36,159 nucleotides of DNA from the NCBI GenBank assembly GCA_030603805.1, contig JAUVXD010000014.1, positions 1-36,159 on the forward strand, in the 5' to 3' direction. The DNA comes from Acholeplasmataceae bacterium (GTDB taxonomy: Bacteria > Bacillota_I > Bacilli_A > Acholeplasmatales > Acholeplasmataceae). The notes under the pieces were generated by a model that saw only the letters and a program-made list of their open reading frames with translations, ran no database searches and was not told where the DNA came from. Each line of letters starts with the position of its first letter. Position 1 is the stretch's first letter. The translations under genes and the position numbers were made by a program. Positions 24,716 through 34,256 of this stretch are shown here, one piece after another.

Positions 24716-24744
24716 ATTTTACATGAAGATGAAACCGTTTACAA
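24716..24744 (-). promoter_or_regulatory. Promoter of the secreted polyuronate-binding/lyase unit
   Basis: On the minus strand, TTGTAA (24744-24739), a 17-base spacer, and TAAAAT (24721-24716). This gives a leader of about 70 bases before the GTG start at 24638. The -35 and spacer overlap a perfect cre match (24730-24743). Other TTGAC-like strings farther upstream lack a good -10. Confidence 0.6.
24730..24743. promoter_or_regulatory. cre site (CcpA) over the promoter of the secreted unit
   Basis: TGAAACCGTTTACA matches the cre consensus TGWNANCGNTNWCA at every defined position. It covers the -35 and most of the spacer of the predicted promoter, so CcpA binding would block RNA polymerase when preferred sugars are available. 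Confidence 0.75.
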
Positions 24745-25047
24745 GTTCTTTTTAAGAAATACCGATTTCCGCAGCAAAAAAAACCATACTTATGCGTATT
24801 CTTGTATATTTTGCAATGGCGAATAACGAGTGATTTATGGTGTTTTTTTAGCATTTATTGCATATTCACGTCAAAATCAAAGGTGTATACTTTCATTTAA
24901 TGTACGTTTTTTATCGATTGTTTAAGTGCAACATCGTCTATAAATTTCCTTAATTCATCAAGATGCTACAGCAAAACATAGTCAACAGAGATTTGTTCTT
25001 ATATGCGAATGTGCAAATTTCATTATACGTATATATGAATTGATTAA
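24745..25047. other. Intergenic region upstream of the secreted unit; no gene seen
   Basis: This AT-rich stretch has no ORF with a ribosome-binding site and no RNA gene that I recognise. It contains two weaker relatives of the TTCGyATTwGCGTA motif: TACAAGAATACGCA on minus (24793-24806) and TTCGCCATTGCAAA on minus (about 24810-24823). A third loosely similar sequence lies near 25004-25017. These may be additional binding sites for the IclR regulator upstream of the secreted unit's promoter. Confidence 0.4.
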
Positions 25048-25071
25048 GAAAAAGCCTCCATGACTGGAGGC
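25048..25071 (-). terminator. Rho-independent terminator of the arginine/ornithine operon
   Basis: On the minus strand GCCTCC / GGAGGC forms a 6-bp GC-rich stem with a 6-base loop, followed directly by TTTTTCTT. It starts 6 bases after the arcC stop codon and ends the ten-gene operon. Confidence 0.88.
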
Positions 25072-25077
25072 GATGAA

Positions 25078-25995
25078 TTATGGTTTTATGATTGTCCCAC
25101 TTGTCTGCTTGAATGCTTCAACTGCCTTTTCTAAAGCTGCAATCACTGCAGGTCTTCCGGTTGCTCTAACGAAGTTCATGCAAGCCTCAATCTTTGGAAG
25201 CATTGACCCTTTTTTGAAGTGACTTTCTTCAAGGTAGATATCAAGTTCTTTAAGTGTGATGTCTTTCAGTGCTTTTTGATTGGGTGTATTGTAATCAATA
25301 TAAACATGCTCAACAGCAGTTAAGATGAAAAGTTCATCGGCACCTACAATTTCTGCTATTTTTGCACTCGCATGATCTTTATCAATGACGGCGTCTACAC
25401 CAACGAGTTCTCCATTTCTTTGAATGACTGGGATACCCCCGCCACCCGCAGCAATCACGATTTGCTTATCTTTGAGTAAAGACAATATGCTTTCTTTTTC
25501 AATGACATCCACTGGTTTAGGTGATGCAATGACTCTGCGATATCCTCTACCGGCATCTTCAACCATCGTATATCCATGTTTTAAGCTCAGTTCATCAGCT
25601 TCTTCTTTTTTATAGAAACTTCCAATTGGTTTTGTTTGATGCAAGAAAGCTGGATCTTTTTCATCAACTAAAACTTGGGTCACTACGGTTGCAATCGGTC
25701 TTTTAATATGTCTTTCGAGCATGATGTTTTGAATGGCATTTTGAATATGATATCCGATGTACCCTTGGCTCATCGCACCACACTCTGCAAAAGGCATTAA
25801 TGGTGTGGATGGGGATTCATTAAATGCAAGATTTATCATACCGACTTGAGGACCATTGCCATGAACAATCACGATATCATGATTCATTTCAATTAAAGGA
25901 TAAATTGCATGTGCCACATATTTTAATAATTTCTTTTGCTCTTCAGCATTATTGCCTAAGGCGTTACCGCCTAATGAAATAACGTATCTAGACAT
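25078..25995 (-). CDS. arcC: Carbamate kinase
   Basis: 305 residues from the ATG at 25995. It transfers phosphate from carbamoyl phosphate to ADP, giving ATP, ammonia and CO2: the energy-yielding last step of the arginine deiminase pathway. Family motifs are [11 protein letters not shown] at the N terminus, [78 protein letters not shown] and [20 protein letters not shown] three codons upstream (26004) gives a longer reading. The ATG is preferred because it yields the standard N terminus, although its ribosome-binding site (GAGTG) is weak. The short overlap with arcB suggests coupling. Last gene of the operon before a strong terminator. Confidence 0.95.
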   Translation of the reverse strand: MSRYVISLGGNALGNNAEEQKKLLKYVAHAIYPLIEMNHDIVIVHGNGPQVGMINLAFNESPSTPLMPFAECGAMSQGYIGYHIQNAIQNIMLERHIKRPIATVVTQVLVDEKDPAFLHQTKPIGSFYKKEEADELSLKHGYTMVEDAGRGYRRVIASPKPVDVIEKESILSLLKDKQIVIAAGGGGIPVIQRNGELVGVDAVIDKDHASAKIAEIVGADELFILTAVEHVYIDYNTPNQKALKDITLKELDIYLEESHFKKGSMLPKIEACMNFVRATGRPAVIAALEKAVEAFKQTSGTIIKP

Positions 25996-27007
25996 AAAGA
26001 TCACTCAATGAAGCAAGCATCACCGCTTTAATGGTGTGCATCCGATTTTCAGCTTCTTCAAAGACAACACTTTGATTAGATTCAATCACTTCGTTTGTCA
26101 CTTCAAGTTCGCCTTTGGACACTACTGGATATAGATGACCAAATTCATGAGCAATATCTTTTCCGACTTCAGTATCTAAACCATGAAATGCGGGTAGACA
26201 GTGCATAAAAATGGCGCTCGGGCTTGCTTGTTTCATCAGATGACTATTGACTTGATAATGATTGAGTGATTTGATTCTATCGAGCCATACTTCCTTCGGT
26301 TCTCCCATGGAAACCCAAACATCGGTATATAACACATCGACACCTTTTGCACCTTCAACTGGATCTTCAGTAAACTTAAGTGTTGCCCCTGTTGTTTTTG
26401 CAATTTCTTGACAGACTTCAATCAGTGCTTCATTTGGCCACAAATCTTTAGGTGCAGCAGCTGTAAAATGCATCCCCATTTTCGCACAACCAATCATAAG
26501 TGCATTGCCCATATTATTTCTTGCATCACCAAAATAGGTAAACTTAATGCCTTTGAGTGTTCCAAATTTTTCTTGAATGGTTAAAAAATCTGCTAGGATT
26601 TGAGTGGGGTGATCTTGATCGGTGAGCCCATTCCAAACAGGGACTCCAGAAAATTCAGCCAGTGTTTCAACATCAGATTGCAAGTATCCTCTAAATTCAA
26701 TACCATCATACATTCTGCCTAAAACTCTTGCCGTATCTTTGACTGATTCTTTTTTACCCATTTGGGATCCAGTTGGTCCAATATAGGTAACCCCCATACC
26801 TAAGTCAAATGCCCCAACTTCAAAAGCACATCTCGTTCTTGTTGAATCTTTTTGGAAAAGGAGCACGACATTTTTATCTGTTAAATGCTTATGAGGAATG
26901 CCTTCTTTCTTTTCAAATTTAAGTTTTGCTGATAAATCGATTAAAAATTGGATTTCTTCTGTTGTAAAGTCTAGCAAGGTAAGTAAGTGTCTGCCTTTTA
27001 AGTTCAT
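25988..27007 (-). CDS. arcB: Ornithine carbamoyltransferase, catabolic
   Basis: 339 residues. In this operon it should run in the catabolic direction, citrulline plus phosphate to ornithine plus carbamoyl phosphate. The carbamoyl-phosphate site [13 protein letters not shown] (from residue 55) and [12 protein letters not shown] are intact. The ornithine-binding region [11 protein letters not shown] and the active-site HCLPAFHG are also present. The full-length sequence starts [19 protein letters not shown] like typical catabolic enzymes. AAGGAG precedes the ATG. It lies between arcA and arcC. The ornithine it makes is the substrate of the upstream genes of the same operon (orr, oraSE, ortAB), which distinguishes this locus from ADI operons that export ornithine. 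Confidence 0.95.
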   Translation of the reverse strand: MNLKGRHLLTLLDFTTEEIQFLIDLSAKLKFEKKEGIPHKHLTDKNVVLLFQKDSTRTRCAFEVGAFDLGMGVTYIGPTGSQMGKKESVKDTARVLGRMYDGIEFRGYLQSDVETLAEFSGVPVWNGLTDQDHPTQILADFLTIQEKFGTLKGIKFTYFGDARNNMGNALMIGCAKMGMHFTAAAPKDLWPNEALIEVCQEIAKTTGATLKFTEDPVEGAKGVDVLYTDVWVSMGEPKEVWLDRIKSLNHYQVNSHLMKQASPSAIFMHCLPAFHGLDTEVGKDIAHEFGHLYPVVSKGELEVTNEVIESNQSVVFEEAENRMHTIKAVMLASLSDLYV

Positions 27008-27028
27008 GTTTATTTTTCTCCTTTTTAT

Positions 27029-28240
27029 TTAAATGTCTTCTCGTTCAAGTGGCATGCTCATACATCTAGGGCCACCACGACCTCTAGATAATTCACTAGA
27101 TTCAATTTCTAATACAGTGACACCTGCATCTCTAAGCATTTGATTGGTCACATGGTTTCTATCATAAACCACAACCTTACCCGGAGCAACTGCGAGTGTG
27201 TTTGCACCATCATTCCATTGTTCACGTACACTCGTAATCACATCTTCGCCACCGCAACGAACTAAAGCAATCGGTGTCTTTAAGTGTTTTTCTAAGATAG
27301 ACTCAAGTGACCCTACTGTTTTAATCACATCAAATCTTGTACTATTTTTAACAATTTCAAAAACAGTGAGTTTATTTTCAATCCCTGGATGAATGGTGAA
27401 GATGCCATAATCAACTTGAGTAAATACCGTATCTAAGTGCATAAATGCTCGACTCTTTGGAATATTAAATGCAAGAACGGTATCAAATTTGGGATTCATT
27501 TCAAAAAGCTTTTCAGCAAAGTATTCAATTGCTCTTGGGTCCGTTCGACTGGATATACCCAACGCAACTAAGTGGTCGCTTAATACGAGTAAATCGCCAC
27601 CTTCTAAAGGATACCTATTGAGTCTGTTGTAATAAAAGGGTATATCTTTTCCATAAAATCTTGGATGATATTTAATAATATATTCAGAGAATATCGTTTC
27701 TCTTTGTCTTGCTTGATTAGACATCTTACCCACAGCAACCCCGTGACCTACGGTTGCAAACGGATCTCTTTGAAATAAAATATTAGGAATTGGGTCTGTA
27801 TAAAATGGATACTCATTTTCAAGCATATCCATGATAGAATTCTTTTTACCGAGTTTAATTTCATGGGTTCTAATGCCTTCAATCATTTTGTGAATCATGT
27901 CATGAACAGGTAAACTTGTTAAATATTGATATAATCCCGATTTAATGGTCATTGATTTGACTTTTGATTCTTCAATGAACTGATTGACGAAATTACACAT
28001 CACCTCAGGATGTGCTTCAAGTGTTTCAGTCATCATATCTGTAAGATATAAAACTTCAACCCCTTCTTTTCTTAAGGTGTCTGCGAAAAGGTCATGCTCT
28101 TCTTGAGCTACCCTTAAATAGGGTATATCATCAAATAGCAATTTTTCTAATACATCGGGTGTTAGATTCTCAAGTTCCTTTCCTGGTCTATGCAAAAGCA
28201 CAGATTTGAGCTTCCCAATTTCTGAATTAACTTTAATCAT
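27029..28240 (-). CDS. arcA: Arginine deiminase
   Basis: 403 residues, normal length. It hydrolyses L-arginine to citrulline and ammonia. Guanidino-modifying-enzyme motifs are present: LKSVLLHRPGKELENL near the start, NILFQRDPFATVG, LEGGDLLVL, AFMHLDTVFTQVD and the catalytic GRGGPRCMSMPL with C393 near the C terminus. AGGAG lies 6 nt before the ATG, which overlaps the alr stop as ATGA. It is the entry enzyme of the pathway and the first of arcABC, yet it is seventh in the operon. The ornithine-degrading genes are promoter-proximal. No arginine/ornithine antiporter gene (arcD) is visible in the window. Confidence 0.96.
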   Translation of the reverse strand: MIKVNSEIGKLKSVLLHRPGKELENLTPDVLEKLLFDDIPYLRVAQEEHDLFADTLRKEGVEVLYLTDMMTETLEAHPEVMCNFVNQFIEESKVKSMTIKSGLYQYLTSLPVHDMIHKMIEGIRTHEIKLGKKNSIMDMLENEYPFYTDPIPNILFQRDPFATVGHGVAVGKMSNQARQRETIFSEYIIKYHPRFYGKDIPFYYNRLNRYPLEGGDLLVLSDHLVALGISSRTDPRAIEYFAEKLFEMNPKFDTVLAFNIPKSRAFMHLDTVFTQVDYGIFTIHPGIENKLTVFEIVKNSTRFDVIKTVGSLESILEKHLKTPIALVRCGGEDVITSVREQWNDGANTLAVAPGKVVVYDRNHVTNQMLRDAGVTVLEIESSELSRGRGGPRCMSMPLEREDI

Positions 28241-29322
28241 ATTGAACTCCTTTTTGTAACTCTAGGTACTCTATAAGAAACCTGAGTAATCACTTCATAC
28301 GTAATCGTATTTAACCTTTTAGCGACTTCATCAATGGTGATCATGCCACCAAACAGTGTCGCAACATCACCGACTCGAACCTCTTCATCGACTTTAACAA
28401 AGGTTGCATCCATACAGATAATGCCAACGATTTTTTGTTTTTTATCACGTATTTCAATGCTGCCTGTTTTATTTCTTCGAATAAACCCATCAGCGTACCC
28501 AATTGGTAAGATGGCAATTCTTTCGTTTTCTGATGCTTGATAAGTACCGCCATATCCTACAGTATCCCCTTTTTTGAGGGATTTGATTTCAACAACCTTA
28601 GACTTTAAAGACATGACGGGTTTTAAATCAGGTTTAGGATTGTCTAAAGATAACCCATATAACGATATCCCTAATCGAACATGCGTTGTGAAATCTAATG
28701 TTTGCTCTCTTTTGAATATTGAAGATGAATTGGATATATGAATCATCTTGGGTTTATTAGGTATTAAATCTAATAGATTCATCAATCGCTCTAACTGTCT
28801 TTCATAAAGTGCATCTTGTTCACTAGATGTTGCAAAATGTGTGTAAATCCCTCTTAAGTCAACCTGTGAATGAATAGATAACTGGTGGATAGCTTTTAAG
28901 ATATCATCTGTATCAACTAAGCCATATCTTGACATACCCGTATCGATCTTAAGGTGACATATCAGTGGTAAATCTTGTTTTAATACAGCATCGATGATGG
29001 GTAAATTATAAAGTGTGATTTGAATATGATGTTTTGATGCAACCTTTAAATCACTTTCTAAAATAGGTCCCATCATTAAAATGTCAATGTCTTTAAATTG
29101 ATTTCTGAGTTCTAAACTTTCTTCTAGCGTCGATACTGCAAAAATAGGTATCCCTTTTTCATGTAGGAATGAAACAATTGGAATAACACCATGTCCATAA
29201 GCGTTTGCCTTAACAACTGGGATGATTTCTTTTCCCGGTGCTGCTTTTCTAGCCTCTAAAACATTATGCCAAAGATGATCTAAATTAATTTCTGCCCATG
29301 TGGGTCTATAATGATTTGACAT
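28237..29322 (-). CDS. alr: Alanine racemase
   Basis: 361 residues from the ATG at 29322, chosen because GGAG lies 7 nt before it and it gives the usual RPTWAEINLDHLWHN start. A longer in-frame start at 29337 has no ribosome-binding site. The PLP lysine lies in VVKANAYGHG (K38). The C-terminal domain has VGYGGTYQA with the catalytic Tyr, LPIGYADGF and ICMDATFVKV. OrtAB releases D-alanine, so in this operon Alr most likely converts D- to L-alanine for transamination or excretion instead of supplying cell-wall precursors. It sits between orr and arcA, and overlaps orr by 17 nt. Confidence 0.92.
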   Translation of the reverse strand: MSNHYRPTWAEINLDHLWHNVLEARKAAPGKEIIPVVKANAYGHGVIPIVSFLHEKGIPIFAVSTLEESLELRNQFKDIDILMMGPILESDLKVASKHHIQITLYNLPIIDAVLKQDLPLICHLKIDTGMSRYGLVDTDDILKAIHQLSIHSQVDLRGIYTHFATSSEQDALYERQLERLMNLLDLIPNKPKMIHISNSSSIFKREQTLDFTTHVRLGISLYGLSLDNPKPDLKPVMSLKSKVVEIKSLKKGDTVGYGGTYQASENERIAILPIGYADGFIRRNKTGSIEIRDKKQKIVGIICMDATFVKVDEEVRVGDVATLFGGMITIDEVAKRLNTITYEVITQVSYRVPRVTKRSSI

Positions 29323-30364
29323 AATGTTTCTCCACATAAGGGGATGTCATTAAGGATAAGATCCCACCATAGGTGAGTTTAAATTCAATGGTGTCCCCAA
29401 CCTCTAAATTTAAACCTATAATTTGAACTATTAAATGATCACTGCTCGCGCCTAAAATCTCAACACCTTTTGGAGGAATTAAATGATCCGGATGAATATC
29501 TTGTCTACCAACCGCTAAAATGGCTCGAAGGATTTCACCTTGATCAAAAAACTTTACAGGATTCCCGAATGCATCTCTACCTAATATGCCCTCTGGCATT
29601 GAGGGTTTTTTCTTAAGTTCGATGATGGATGCTTCCAAAGTAAAGACATCATCATGCATGCCTAAAATAGGGTTCCCATAGGCTGTTTCTCTACCTAAAA
29701 CTAAAGCTTCTCCAATACGTAACTGGTTAATATAAGGTGGAAGTTTTCCACTTGATAGCAGTGGAATCGATGATGAATTTCCGCCACTGATGATTTTTAA
29801 GTTCAGATGAAACTCTTTTTCAATCGTCTCAATGATCAATTCAAGCTTTTCATACGTTTCAGAAGTTGGAATGACGCCACCATAACACGTTAAATTTGTC
29901 CCAACACCGATGAGTTCAATCGCCTCCATTTTTAAAATTTCATGGATTATTTTAAGATAGTCATCTTTATAAAAGACACCCTCTCTAAGATCACCTAAGT
30001 CAAACATTAAGATGATTTGATGTTTCTTATTGACTTTGATCGCTTCATGGTTGATTAAATCAATCACTTCAAGTTCTGACTGCAAAGAGATATCTGTATA
30101 TTTAACGACATCACTGATTTCAGAGACCTGAGGAATTCTAAGTAATACTTTTTGTTTTGACGTTTGAATTGTTTTTAAGTTTTTTAACCTAGAGTCTCCA
30201 ATCATATCCACATGAGACTGATTAATCACATCAACAAGCATTTGATCCGCCATAAACACTTTCGTCACTGCAAGTAAACCAACATTTGATTTTGAAAAGA
30301 GTTGACTGATGACATCAATATTTTCTTGATACTTTTTTAAATGAATATGAATTTTAGGATACAT
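29306..30364 (-). CDS. orr: Ornithine racemase
   Basis: 352 residues of the alanine-racemase-like PLP barrel class. It interconverts L- and D-ornithine; the D form is the substrate of the OraSE aminomutase. The PLP lysine is in LLAVTKVFMAD (K35), then MIGDSRLKNL, LMFDLGDLREGVF, LIGVGTNLTCYGG, KIISGGNSSSIPLL and LRIGEALVLGRETAYG, the pattern of Clostridium-type Orr. Compared with Alr it lacks the Alr-type C-terminal domain motifs. A start eleven codons upstream is possible, but GAGGAGG lies 6 nt before the ATG at 30364, so that is used. Its gene follows glmL and precedes alr. The assignment rests on family motifs plus the adjacent oraSE and ortAB. Confidence 0.9.
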   Translation of the reverse strand: MYPKIHIHLKKYQENIDVISQLFSKSNVGLLAVTKVFMADQMLVDVINQSHVDMIGDSRLKNLKTIQTSKQKVLLRIPQVSEISDVVKYTDISLQSELEVIDLINHEAIKVNKKHQIILMFDLGDLREGVFYKDDYLKIIHEILKMEAIELIGVGTNLTCYGGVIPTSETYEKLELIIETIEKEFHLNLKIISGGNSSSIPLLSSGKLPPYINQLRIGEALVLGRETAYGNPILGMHDDVFTLEASIIELKKKPSMPEGILGRDAFGNPVKFFDQGEILRAILAVGRQDIHPDHLIPPKGVEILGASSDHLIVQIIGLNLEVGDTIEFKLTYGGILSLMTSPYVEKHYVKSL

Positions 30365-31715
30365 CAGCAACCTCCTCTTTAACTCTAATAGTTTCAATTA
30401 ATAGCTTTCTTGCTTGCTCTTTATATTTTCTAGATAAGACGCCAAGAGATGCGAAAATATAATCGTGGTCTAAATAAATCTTTGCGTGTCGATCAGGTGC
30501 CAGTTTGGTCTCTGATTTATCTAAGTAATCTCTAACGATTTTTTCAGGTGCATTGGCATAAAGAAGTGCGCCACCTGTGAGGAAAATCGATTGGACTTGA
30601 GTGGTATCTTTGCCATCAGGAATAACTTTAAACCCGTTTGTCGTAAAGACACGTTTTAGGTCACCGATATGTCTGTTCAGTGCATGATGCACACAAGCAC
30701 GTGTTAATAAATCAATGAGTTTTTTTCCTTTTTCAGTAACAGGAATGAAAGGTTCGCTTTCAACAATTTCTTTTATTTCAGCTTGAGATAAGCCACTGAT
30801 TCTTTCGAGTTCTAAAGGCTTATACGTTTGTATGACAAGTTTTCTATTGATGAAAACACCTAAGTCTCCTTCAACCGTTCTTTTAAATCTGGGTTCCCCT
30901 TCACTATACTTACTAAACTCAGGTTTAGGTTCACAAACAGAATGAACATCTGTCGTTGCTCCGCCGACATCAATGGTCATGACACCGCCAAAAGTTTCAG
31001 ATAAAAGAAGGGTTGCTTCCATGACTGCACCTGGTGTTGGTATAATCACATCACCTACCATATCAAAAATATGCTTCATACCTTTGGCATGGATGATGTT
31101 TTTTTCAAAAACTTCGTATATCGCTTCACGAAGCGGTATAATGTTAAAGTCATCCACTCTTGGATAAACATTTTCAACAATCTTAATGTTTTTTGATTCT
31201 AGCTTTTTAATCCGGTCATGATTCGCGATATTTCCGGTATATATAATTGGAATACCTAAGTCTTTAACATCCATTAAGTTTTGATATGCAACTTCCTTTT
31301 CACCAAAATCTGTGCCCCCAGCGATAATGATGATATTAGGTTTAATTTCTAAAATACGTTTGATATGATCAGAATCAATTCGATTTGCGGTAATTAAATG
31401 AATGTTGGCTCCAGCATTGAGCGCTGCTTCTTTAGCCGCTCTTGCTGTCATTTCATAAACAAGACCATGAACTGTAATCTTTAATCCTCCAGCTGCAGAA
31501 GATGATGCAAGAAGTTCATCATAGGTGAGCTCATCTGTATTTAAGTTTTTCTTTAAATCACGAATTGCTTCCTGTAAACCAAGTCTCACATCACTGTCCA
31601 CAGTTGTTTGATACATCCCCCTGCCTAAAAATGCCACTGGACCCTGGTGGATATTAAAGGCATTAACGACAGTGGTTGTGCTGCCGATTTCAGCAACTAG
31701 ACAATCAACTTTCAT
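30354..31715 (-). CDS. GlmL/MutL-type ATPase, reactivase for the B12-dependent aminomutase
   Basis: 453 residues of the ASKHA ATPase fold. Phosphate-binding motifs are VAEIGSTTTVVNAF at the N terminus and MTIDVGGATTDVHSV in the centre. SSSAAGGLKITVHGL and IIIIAGGTDFGEKE are typical of GlmL (first known beside glutamate mutase). Such proteins are believed to reactivate adenosylcobalamin enzymes by exchanging damaged cofactor. Here the partner should be OraSE, whose large-subunit gene lies directly upstream with an 11-nt overlap. The ribosome-binding site is weak, so translation probably depends on oraE. The same gene accompanies oraSE in clostridial ornithine clusters. Confidence 0.88.
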   Translation of the reverse strand: MKVDCLVAEIGSTTTVVNAFNIHQGPVAFLGRGMYQTTVDSDVRLGLQEAIRDLKKNLNTDELTYDELLASSSAAGGLKITVHGLVYEMTARAAKEAALNAGANIHLITANRIDSDHIKRILEIKPNIIIIAGGTDFGEKEVAYQNLMDVKDLGIPIIYTGNIANHDRIKKLESKNIKIVENVYPRVDDFNIIPLREAIYEVFEKNIIHAKGMKHIFDMVGDVIIPTPGAVMEATLLLSETFGGVMTIDVGGATTDVHSVCEPKPEFSKYSEGEPRFKRTVEGDLGVFINRKLVIQTYKPLELERISGLSQAEIKEIVESEPFIPVTEKGKKLIDLLTRACVHHALNRHIGDLKRVFTTNGFKVIPDGKDTTQVQSIFLTGGALLYANAPEKIVRDYLDKSETKLAPDRHAKIYLDHDYIFASLGVLSRKYKEQARKLLIETIRVKEEVADVS

Positions 31716-33903
31716 GAATTTTCTTATGTTGCTTCACGATAAAACTTGCAACATCTCTACCCTTTGTCCCACGGGTAAATCCTTGGTCCATGCCATATTT
31801 AATGGCAAGTTCAGGTGTGACTTGTGTCCCTCCTGCGAGTAAGATGAGTTTATCTCTGACACCTTTTTCAACGGCATAATCATGAAGTTTTTGCATATTC
31901 TTATAATGAACATCATCATGGGAAATAATCAAAGAAATCATGATCACTTCTGAATGTGTTTCTATGGCTGCATCGATAAACTTTTCAATAGGGACTGATG
32001 TTCCTAAATAATGATATTTAATACCAAATTTTTCAACACCACCATGTTTGATATCAAGAATTTCTCTCATACCCACAGAGTGTTCATCACTACCGCCAGT
32101 TCCAGCAACGACTTTGATTTCATGGGTCTTCACATAGTCTAGAATTTCTTCTTCAGGTAGTAGTTCAACCTTTTTAGGTAAAATGAGTTTTGTCATATCA
32201 ATATCAAAATTGACGACACCTTTAAGTTGAATTCTTGTGCCTTCTGATGGATGTAATATTTCTTTATGAATGACTTCAACCGAAGATAAATTGAGTTTCT
32301 TTCCGGCTTCTAGTGCAGCAGCTTCAGCGGTGAGTTCATCACATGGAAAGAATAAGTCAACTGTGATCACGCCATCCCCTAACCATTGAACTTCAGGTTT
32401 TAATAAAGGTTTAGAACGATAATCTTCATTATCATTTAAACGGTTATTCACATTATCTTCTTCATCAAGTTCATCGATGTATTGAATGAGTTCAGGATTT
32501 TCAAATGTTGACCCACCTATTAATGCTGCTGGGTAATTCTTGAGCGTTTGATCATAGATTTCAACATGATTATCTCCGTAATGTGCCGTTACAGGTGCTA
32601 AGTAGTCTTCTGCACGTTTAATGACAGTACCTGCACCGATACCCCCATCCATTTTTCTGACAATACCATCACCCATGCGTTCTGGATAATACCCTGAATC
32701 AACAAACATACCTGCTTCAACAGATTCAAAATATCCCCCAAGTTCAACCATCTCTTCCATCATTAAAATGGCACGTTCTTGAATTTCTCTGGTCTTTTCA
32801 ACAAGATATCCTTCCTTTTTAAATTCAAGCATACTCATTAAATCATCCATACCCATCATCGCTTGTTTCGCTGTATCTAAAGCTTCAATATTATAAACAT
32901 GCCATGGAACATTTCTACCTTCATCAGGTGTAATCGTGGATTGAATATCTGCACTGGTTAGTCTTGAAATGAGTAGATTTAAAACATGTGTCACGGTTGC
33001 TTCACGTGTTGATGAATCCATATACTTAGTATTCATCTGAGCACGCATTTTATAGGCATCAAAAAACATTCTAAGCGCTCTAGCATAGGGCAAGTTTAAT
33101 TTGAGATCTGGTGAAGGTGGTGCTGCGGGAGGTACAGTCGATAGACAAATGAGTTCTGGTTTAATGCCTATTTTTTCACTCATTCTGCTATTGATTGCAT
33201 GCTGAACCAAAAGTTCTGGCATAACCTTCCATGCATCTCTTGCAGTCGCATTGGCATTATGGGCACCATCAATTTGTGCCATATCACCAAAAGCCATGAT
33301 TTTTTTACTTTCTGCAGCATCAACAAAGCTTCGAATCATATTGATGTTGCGGTATAAGACATTATATTGAGGGTCTTGGTGAGCACCATTAACGCCTTCT
33401 TCTGTAAACATGACGGCAATCTCAGGACCAGCGACACCTGATACATAAGAATGGTAGTTGATGGGTCTACCCACTTCATCTTCGATTAAGTCTAATGCTT
33501 TTCTTTGAGCTCTAACTTGTTTTCTTGTAATTGGAACACCACCCACCCCTTGAGGTGTACCTTCGAGTAATCCATCCATATGGGATTGTCCAGCAGTACG
33601 AATGACCATGATATGGTCTGCACCATGCCATGCTGCCATACGCATCCGTCTGATATCATCTTCAAAACGACCTGATGCAATTTCGGTTGTAATCGTTGCA
33701 TCCGGTTGTGGATCAATATCCCCTAAATTTCTTGCACTTGGCAGTGGAATAAAATGTTTTAAAGATGGGCTTGCTTGAACATAGCTAAATTGACCGAGTT
33801 CAATCGGTCCCTTATCTCGCCATACCCAGCCTCTTCTTCTTGGTCTATAGTTTTCAAGATTGCTTAAGATGTGTCTAATATCTAGTTTATCTTTTGGATT
33901 CAT
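31705..33903 (-). CDS. oraE: D-ornithine 4,5-aminomutase large subunit (B12/PLP)
   Basis: 732 residues, normal for OraE. With OraS it converts D-ornithine to 2,4-diaminopentanoate using adenosylcobalamin and PLP. The N-terminal two thirds form the PLP-binding barrel (VIRTAGQSHMDGLLEGTPQG, HSYVSGVAGPEIAVMF, MAFGDMAQIDGAHNANATARD). The C-terminal Rossmann domain carries the cobalamin motif DEHSVG with H608. The lysine expected to bind PLP is K619, 11 residues after the His, the same spacing as in characterised OraE and lysine 5,6-aminomutase. GGAGGT lies 6 nt before the ATG, which overlaps the oraS stop as ATGA. All key residues seem present, so it should be active. Confidence 0.96.
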   Translation of the reverse strand: MNPKDKLDIRHILSNLENYRPRRRGWVWRDKGPIELGQFSYVQASPSLKHFIPLPSARNLGDIDPQPDATITTEIASGRFEDDIRRMRMAAWHGADHIMVIRTAGQSHMDGLLEGTPQGVGGVPITRKQVRAQRKALDLIEDEVGRPINYHSYVSGVAGPEIAVMFTEEGVNGAHQDPQYNVLYRNINMIRSFVDAAESKKIMAFGDMAQIDGAHNANATARDAWKVMPELLVQHAINSRMSEKIGIKPELICLSTVPPAAPPSPDLKLNLPYARALRMFFDAYKMRAQMNTKYMDSSTREATVTHVLNLLISRLTSADIQSTITPDEGRNVPWHVYNIEALDTAKQAMMGMDDLMSMLEFKKEGYLVEKTREIQERAILMMEEMVELGGYFESVEAGMFVDSGYYPERMGDGIVRKMDGGIGAGTVIKRAEDYLAPVTAHYGDNHVEIYDQTLKNYPAALIGGSTFENPELIQYIDELDEEDNVNNRLNDNEDYRSKPLLKPEVQWLGDGVITVDLFFPCDELTAEAAALEAGKKLNLSSVEVIHKEILHPSEGTRIQLKGVVNFDIDMTKLILPKKVELLPEEEILDYVKTHEIKVVAGTGGSDEHSVGMREILDIKHGGVEKFGIKYHYLGTSVPIEKFIDAAIETHSEVIMISLIISHDDVHYKNMQKLHDYAVEKGVRDKLILLAGGTQVTPELAIKYGMDQGFTRGTKGRDVASFIVKQHKKIHES

Positions 33904-34256
33904 TTGAACACCTCCACCATCTTTGAAAGTTCGCTTGCATTCATTAAAGCTAATCCTGCTTCTCTAATCGATAGTTTGTTCACTTGAGCATAACGATAAA
34001 CCACATGTCCTGCACCATGCTTAAGTAAATGATGTTCCATCATCATATCGGTTAATGATTTTGCTTCTAAGGATGAAAACCCCATACGCATTAAAACACT
34101 GCGTTCAATGGCAGGGGTTGTATGTGTTTTTGCAAGTTCTAAAAGTGGATCTGTGATTTGATCGGTGAGTTTCCAAAAATAAGCTTTAAGTTCTTGATCA
34201 CTCATTTTTTCTAAGTGTTTTCTTCTTTCTAAAAAATCATCTGGTCTTGGTTTCAT
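33900..34256 (-). CDS. oraS: D-ornithine 4,5-aminomutase small subunit
   Basis: 118 residues, the size expected for OraS. Sequence features match the family: RPDDFLERRKHLEKMSDQELKAYFWKLTDQITDPLL, PAIERSVLMRMGFSS and LLKHGAGHVVYRYA. It is the small partner required by OraE. GGAGG lies 6 nt before the ATG. It overlaps ortB by 20 nt and oraE by ATGA, so the subunits are translated together, consistent with a fixed complex. Confidence 0.94.
   Translation of the reverse strand: MKPRPDDFLERRKHLEKMSDQELKAYFWKLTDQITDPLLELAKTHTTPAIERSVLMRMGFSSLEAKSLTDMMMEHHLLKHGAGHVVYRYAQVNKLSIREAGLALMNASELSKMVEVFK

Noticed and set aside
24978-24983. TTGACT as a -35 for the secreted unit
   Set aside because: No TATAAT-like hexamer lies 16-18 bases downstream. 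The TTGTAA/TAAAAT pair closer to the gene fits better.
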